Assembly: GCA_023431215.1 (NCBI GenBank)
Contig: JAEYXR010000110.1
Location: forward strand, 1-26,097
DNA length: 26,097 bases
Origin: Bacillota bacterium
Lineage (GTDB): Bacteria; Bacillota; Clostridia; Oscillospirales; Ruminococcaceae
Direction of reading: 5' to 3'
Each line of letters starts with the position of its first letter. Within the stretch, counting starts at the first letter, position 1. The notes beneath the pieces were generated by a model that was not told the origin of the DNA, did no database searches, and was given only the letters and a program-made list of their open reading frames with translations. Positions 22,790 to 26,097 of this stretch are shown here, in pieces. The position numbers and the translations under genes were made by a program.

Positions 22790-22819
22790 ATGATAATGCA
22801 AAGCAATGGTTTCGTCAAC
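22790..22819 (-). promoter_or_regulatory. Candidate birA promoter
   Basis: On the minus strand TTGACG (22814-22819) and TATCAT (22790-22795) are 18 nt apart and about 37 nt upstream of the birA start codon. Confidence 0.5.
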
Positions 22820-22992
22820 AAATGCCCATGCCCAAGCAAAAGCTTTCTTCCAACAATGCATCAAACCAAATCTCATTCTTTTTTACAGGATAAATATTTT
22901 TTCAAAAAACACCTTTTTCTCATTTTTTTTATTTTACAACTGATATCAGGCGGTATCATTTAACAAACCTGTCTCATGTTAAGCTGTTTTTG

Positions 22993-23001
22993 TGATATAC
23001 T
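22993..23001 (+). promoter_or_regulatory. Candidate extended -10 promoter of the ABC transporter genes
   Basis: TGATATACT is an extended -10 element (TGN-TATACT) without a good -35. It leaves a leader of about 150 nt before the ATPase start, in which I see no strong hairpin or small gene. Confidence 0.4.
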
Positions 23002-23156
23002 AAATATAAATCTGGCATGTGCAGAATTTTCCTCTGTGCCGTGTAATTTTAATGTTATGCTATTACTTATTGCAGCTGATGTGCTTAGCGATATAACATT
23101 TGCTGGCTGCAGGTAATAATAAAGCTTCAAAATACTGCTGTAAAGGTGGGTTTACT

Positions 23157-23861
23157 ATGGCAAGCTTTGTACAGCTTGAAAACGTGTATAAGCGGTATCA
23201 TATGGGCGAGGTGGTAATCACAGCCGCCAATGGTATTGACTTTACCATTGAAAAAGGTGAGTTTGCCGTAGTGGTGGGGCCATCCGGTGCCGGCAAAACC
23301 ACCGTACTGAATATGCTGGGCGGTATGGATACCTGTGATGAAGGCTCTATTTTGGTAGATGGCAACGATATTAGCCGCTACAGCCGCAAGGAGCTTATTG
23401 GCTATCGCCGTTATGATGTAGGATTTGTTTTTCAATTTTATAATTTGGTACAAAACCTTACTGCCCGTGAAAATGTTGAGCTGGCAGCTCAAATTTGTCG
23501 TGACCCGCTGAATGCCGACGAGGTGCTGCAGCAGGTGGGTCTGGGCGAGCGCATGGATAACTTTCCCGCACAGCTTAGCGGCGGAGAGCAGCAGCGTGTT
23601 GCCATTGCCCGCGCTTTGGCAAAAAGGCCAAAGCTGCTGCTGTGTGACGAGCCAACCGGCGCACTGGATTACAGCACCGGCAAAAGCATCTTAAATCTTT
23701 TGCAGGACACCTGCCGCCAAAGCGGTGTTACCGTTATTGTGGTTACCCACAACATGGCCATTACCCCCATGGCCGACCGGGTAATTTCGGTGCGCAACAG
23801 CAAGGTTGCCAGCAATGTGGTCAATCCCAACCCCGTATCGGTGGAAACCATAGAGTGGTAG
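23157..23861 (+). CDS. ABC transporter ATP-binding protein, MacB/LolD (FtsX-partner) type
   Basis: This 234-residue ATPase has Walker A GPSGAGKTT (41-49), the Q-loop GFVFQFYNLVQNLTARENVELA, the signature LSGGEQQRVAIARAL (140-154) and Walker B LLLCDEPTGALD (160-171). The H-loop is VIVVTHNMAI. The spacing and the phrases VFQFYNLVQNLTARENVE and DEPTGALD place it with ATPases that drive FtsX-like permeases (MacB, LolD, FtsE), which do mechanical work rather than channel transport. The start is supported by AAAGGTGGG about 6 nt upstream; an open frame from 23100 lacks such a site. The partner permease begins 157 nt downstream. Confidence 0.94.
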   Translation: MASFVQLENVYKRYHMGEVVITAANGIDFTIEKGEFAVVVGPSGAGKTTVLNMLGGMDTCDEGSILVDGNDISRYSRKELIGYRRYDVGFVFQFYNLVQNLTARENVELAAQICRDPLNADEVLQQVGLGERMDNFPAQLSGGEQQRVAIARALAKRPKLLLCDEPTGALDYSTGKSILNLLQDTCRQSGVTVIVVTHNMAITPMADRVISVRNSKVASNVVNPNPVSVETIEW

Positions 23862-24018
23862 TTCCTTTTTGCTTCCCGGTGTTGGTGCTAAAACCGTGGG
23901 TATCCTTGGAGAGAACAGCCAGCTGGGAAAGCATTTTTTACCTGAAGACACTTTATTTATCCGCACAATGAGAGGCAGTTTTTGCAGAAATTGCTGCATA
24001 TCAAATGAGGTGAGCCGT

Positions 24019-26097
24019 ATGCGTTATTCCGCACTTTTCAAGGATATCCGGCGTGAGGTTACCAAAACCATCAGCCGGTTTTTATCCATTTTTGCCATTG
24101 TGGCACTGGGCGTAGGCTTTTTTGCCGGTGTTCAGGCCACCGGTGCAGATATGCGCCTTACCGCCGACCGCTATTTTGACTCTCACAAGCTGATGGATGG
24201 ACATGTCATCTCTACCCTTGGTTTGTCACAAAAAGATGTAGATGCCGTAGCCAAAATTACCGGTGTCACCGGCGTTATGCCCTCTCATTTTACCGATGCC
24301 GTGGCCCTTTCGTCCGATAATTTTCTGGTACGAATTTTGTCTCTGCCGCAAACAGACACTGACAGCAGTCATCAGCTGAATCAACCCCGGGTGATAGAGG
24401 GGCGTCTGCCCCAGCTCCCCGATGAATGTGTGATTGACACCAACATCCGCAACCTGTATCAATTTGAGGTGGGACGCACCATCACCTTTGCGGCTGGCAA
24501 AAAAGACGAAAACATTTTAGACACACTGTCCCGAAAAAGCTTTCGCATTGTGGGTGTGGTAGAAAGCCCCATGTATATTGATATGACTACCAGGGGCAAT
24601 ACCACCATCGGCAATGGCTCTCTGGACGCTTTTGTGCTATTGCCAGAAGAAGCCTTTGTCGCCGACTACTATACCGACCTGTATGTTACCTATGCGCCTG
24701 CAGCACAAGCTCCGGCCTATAGCCAAGAGTATGATACCGCCGTGGAGCAGCTGATGAACGAGCTGACACAGCTGGAAAAGGTACGTGCTCCCGCCCGTTT
24801 GGAGGAAGTGAAAGCTGATGCCAATGAAGAAATTACAAAGGCAGAGCAGGAGCTGGCAGAGGGTAAAGCCGAAATGGAAGAAAAGCTTGCCGAAGCCGAG
24901 CAAAAAATGGCCGATGCCGAGGAGAAGCTGAAGGAAGGTGAAGCTGATTATCGGCAGGGCCTGATAGACTACCAAGAAGAGATTGGCAAAGCCCAGCAGG
25001 AGCTAAACGACGCACGGAAACAGCTGGACGAGGGCTGGGCGGCCCTGCGGGAAGCACGTGAGGAGCTGGTAGCCGGGCAAAAGGAGCTGGATGCTGCCAA
25101 AGCACAGCTTAAAAAAGGTGAAGAAGGCTATATGCTGCTGGTGCAAAATATTTCTGCCATCACCGCCAGTGTGGATGCCATCCCCGATTCGGTGAACGGC
25201 TTTTCGCCGGGCGTTCCCGTGGAATTTATCCCGGGGCTTACTACCCTTGTAGATGCCTTAAACAATAACTTCACCGACCAAAACGGTCAAAGTCTGGGCA
25301 TTGGTGAGCTCTTGGTCACCACAGTGGAAATTCCCAACCCCGTGCCGGAAGGCGAGCCCATTGCCGTGGAGTGCGTGACGCCTACCTCCAAAATAGCGGT
25401 AAAGGATGCCCTGGAAAACTATCGGGTATCTACCGCCGCCATGTTGGAAATGGCACGAAAAGAAATTGCTGCAGGCGAAGAAGACCTTGCTTACGGCAAG
25501 CAGCTTTACCGAGAAAGCCGTCAAGAGCTGGAAAAAGGCACCAAGGAGTACGAAGAAGGTGTTGCCAAATTTGAAGAAGAAAAAGCAAAGGCTCAACAAA
25601 AGCTGGATGATGCCAAACAGCAGATAGAAGATGGAAAGCGGGAGCTGGCCGAGGGCAGAGCCGAGTATGAAGAAGAAAAAGCAAAAGCCGAAGCCGACAT
25701 CGCTGAGGCCGAAGCAAAGCTTGCCGATGCAAAACAGGAGCTTGCAGACTTGGAACTGCCCGAATGGATAGTGCAAAGCCGAACCGACTGGCTACCCTCT
25801 TACGGCAACTTTGGTGACGATGCCAACCGTATTGACAACGTTGCCTCTGTGTTCCCCGTATTCTTTTTGGGGGTTGCGGCATTGGTTTGCCTTACTACCA
25901 TGACCCGTATGGTAGAAGAGCAGCGTGTGCAAATCGGCACTGCCAAGGCTCTGGGCTATGGGGGCTTGGCCATTACTTCCAAATACCTAAGCTATGCTGT
26001 CATCGCAAGCTTTTTGGGCAGCCTTGTAGGCCTTGGGGTAGGTTTTAAGCTGTTCCCCACCGTAATTTATAACGCCTATGGCATTATGTATGACATG
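24019..26097 (+). CDS. FtsX-like ABC transporter permease with coiled-coil extracytoplasmic insert (partial, C-terminus off window)
   Basis: The frame runs uninterrupted for 693 codons to the window end. It opens with an amphipathic cytoplasmic stretch, then transmembrane helix 1 (about 21-40, FLSIFAIVALGVGFFAGVQA) and a MacB-like extracytoplasmic domain (about 41-250). Two long Glu/Lys/Ala-rich coiled coils (about 264-369 and 475-580) surround a non-coiled segment. An FtsX domain then begins near 609 (VFPVFFLGVAALVCLTTMTR ... QIGTAKALGYG). The ATG has GAGGTGA 5 nt upstream. Large Firmicutes permeases of this architecture usually exceed 1000 residues, so the second half with the remaining helices should lie beyond the window. 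It presumably works with the ATPase at 23157-23861. The substrate or role, in export or envelope signalling, is unknown. Confidence 0.9.
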   Translation, partial: MRYSALFKDIRREVTKTISRFLSIFAIVALGVGFFAGVQATGADMRLTADRYFDSHKLMDGHVISTLGLSQKDVDAVAKITGVTGVMPSHFTDAVALSSDNFLVRILSLPQTDTDSSHQLNQPRVIEGRLPQLPDECVIDTNIRNLYQFEVGRTITFAAGKKDENILDTLSRKSFRIVGVVESPMYIDMTTRGNTTIGNGSLDAFVLLPEEAFVADYYTDLYVTYAPAAQAPAYSQEYDTAVEQLMNELTQLEKVRAPARLEEVKADANEEITKAEQELAEGKAEMEEKLAEAEQKMADAEEKLKEGEADYRQGLIDYQEEIGKAQQELNDARKQLDEGWAALREAREELVAGQKELDAAKAQLKKGEEGYMLLVQNISAITASVDAIPDSVNGFSPGVPVEFIPGLTTLVDALNNNFTDQNGQSLGIGELLVTTVEIPNPVPEGEPIAVECVTPTSKIAVKDALENYRVSTAAMLEMARKEIAAGEEDLAYGKQLYRESRQELEKGTKEYEEGVAKFEEEKAKAQQKLDDAKQQIEDGKRELAEGRAEYEEEKAKAEADIAEAEAKLADAKQELADLELPEWIVQSRTDWLPSYGNFGDDANRIDNVASVFPVFFLGVAALVCLTTMTRMVEEQRVQIGTAKALGYGGLAITSKYLSYAVIASFLGSLVGLGVGFKLFPTVIYNAYGIMYDM

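Noticed and set aside
21746..22819. Search for a BirA operator or biotin cluster near birA
   Set aside because: No TTGT...ACAA-type biotin operator dyad and no bio genes are visible around the gene, so no such feature is claimed.
24813..25760. Repeated GAA/GAG/AAA/GCA-rich DNA suggesting tandem repeats
   Set aside because: The repetition is at the protein level (coiled-coil heptads) and the DNA units are not exact repeats.
1..26097. CRISPR arrays, tRNA/rRNA genes, insertion sequences, phage genes
   Set aside because: No regularly spaced direct repeats, no cloverleaf-forming segments, no transposase or phage structural motifs were seen on either strand.

Overview
The window looks like a chromosomal segment of a low-to-moderate GC Gram-positive bacterium, most likely a Clostridia member of the Oscillospirales type. 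The evidence is Shine-Dalgarno sites of the AGGAGG/AAAGGAG kind in front of nearly every gene, lipobox lipoproteins, a Gram-positive LexA box, a BlaI/M56 pair, a YtrA-type GntR/ABC operon, a class B sortase, and DUF3842 and cytidylate-kinase-like genes. I cannot name the species. There are no rRNA, tRNA, IS, prophage or CRISPR signatures. This is mostly housekeeping and accessory chromosomal DNA with well-preserved regulatory sites.

Layout. (1) 1-1309: the N-terminal part of a TrkA-type K+ regulator (minus strand, cut by the window edge), divergent from a promoter with a LexA/SOS box that reads into a 66-residue coiled-coil-like protein. (2) 1312-3535: a BlaI-type repressor with two operator copies on its own promoter, translationally coupled to an M56 membrane protease that carries a G5 and an M23 peptidase domain in place of a beta-lactam sensor. 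(3) 3554-10485 (minus): a complete phosphate system in the order pstS-pstC-pstA-pstB-phoU-phoP-phoR, with a candidate Pho box upstream of pstS and an inverted repeat between pstS and pstC. (4) 10691-12491: an iron-type alcohol dehydrogenase followed by a family I inorganic pyrophosphatase. (5) 12573-14337: an unknown lipoprotein gene (minus) divergent from a cytidylate-kinase-like gene. (6) 14400-18061 (minus): a ytrA-like GntR regulator, an ABC ATPase and a large permease, under a strong promoter with a palindromic operator. (7) 18114-21128: pyruvate kinase with the C-terminal PEP-utilizer-like domain, followed 21 nt later by a lipid-anchored class B sortase. (8) 21204-22819 (minus): birA and a DUF3842 gene. 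(9) 22993-26097: a MacB/LolD-type ATPase and the first 693 residues of an FtsX-like permease with two long coiled-coil stretches, running off the end.

How the parts work together. The pst-pho cluster forms a closed circuit: the PstSCAB importer, the PhoU coupler and the PhoPR two-component system, which presumably acts on the promoter upstream of pstS. Three further loci appear autoregulated by visible operators: LexA on the small SOS gene, BlaI on blaI-M56, and YtrA on its ABC operon. Envelope themes recur (M23 peptidase, lipoprotein sortase, FtsX-like transporter), but nothing in the sequence ties these loci into one pathway.

The most interesting items are the M56-G5-M23 fusion beside BlaI, the lipobox-anchored sortase B behind pyruvate kinase, the SOS-controlled small protein, and the two-sided palindrome between pstS and pstC. 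None can be called a wholly new system from sequence alone.
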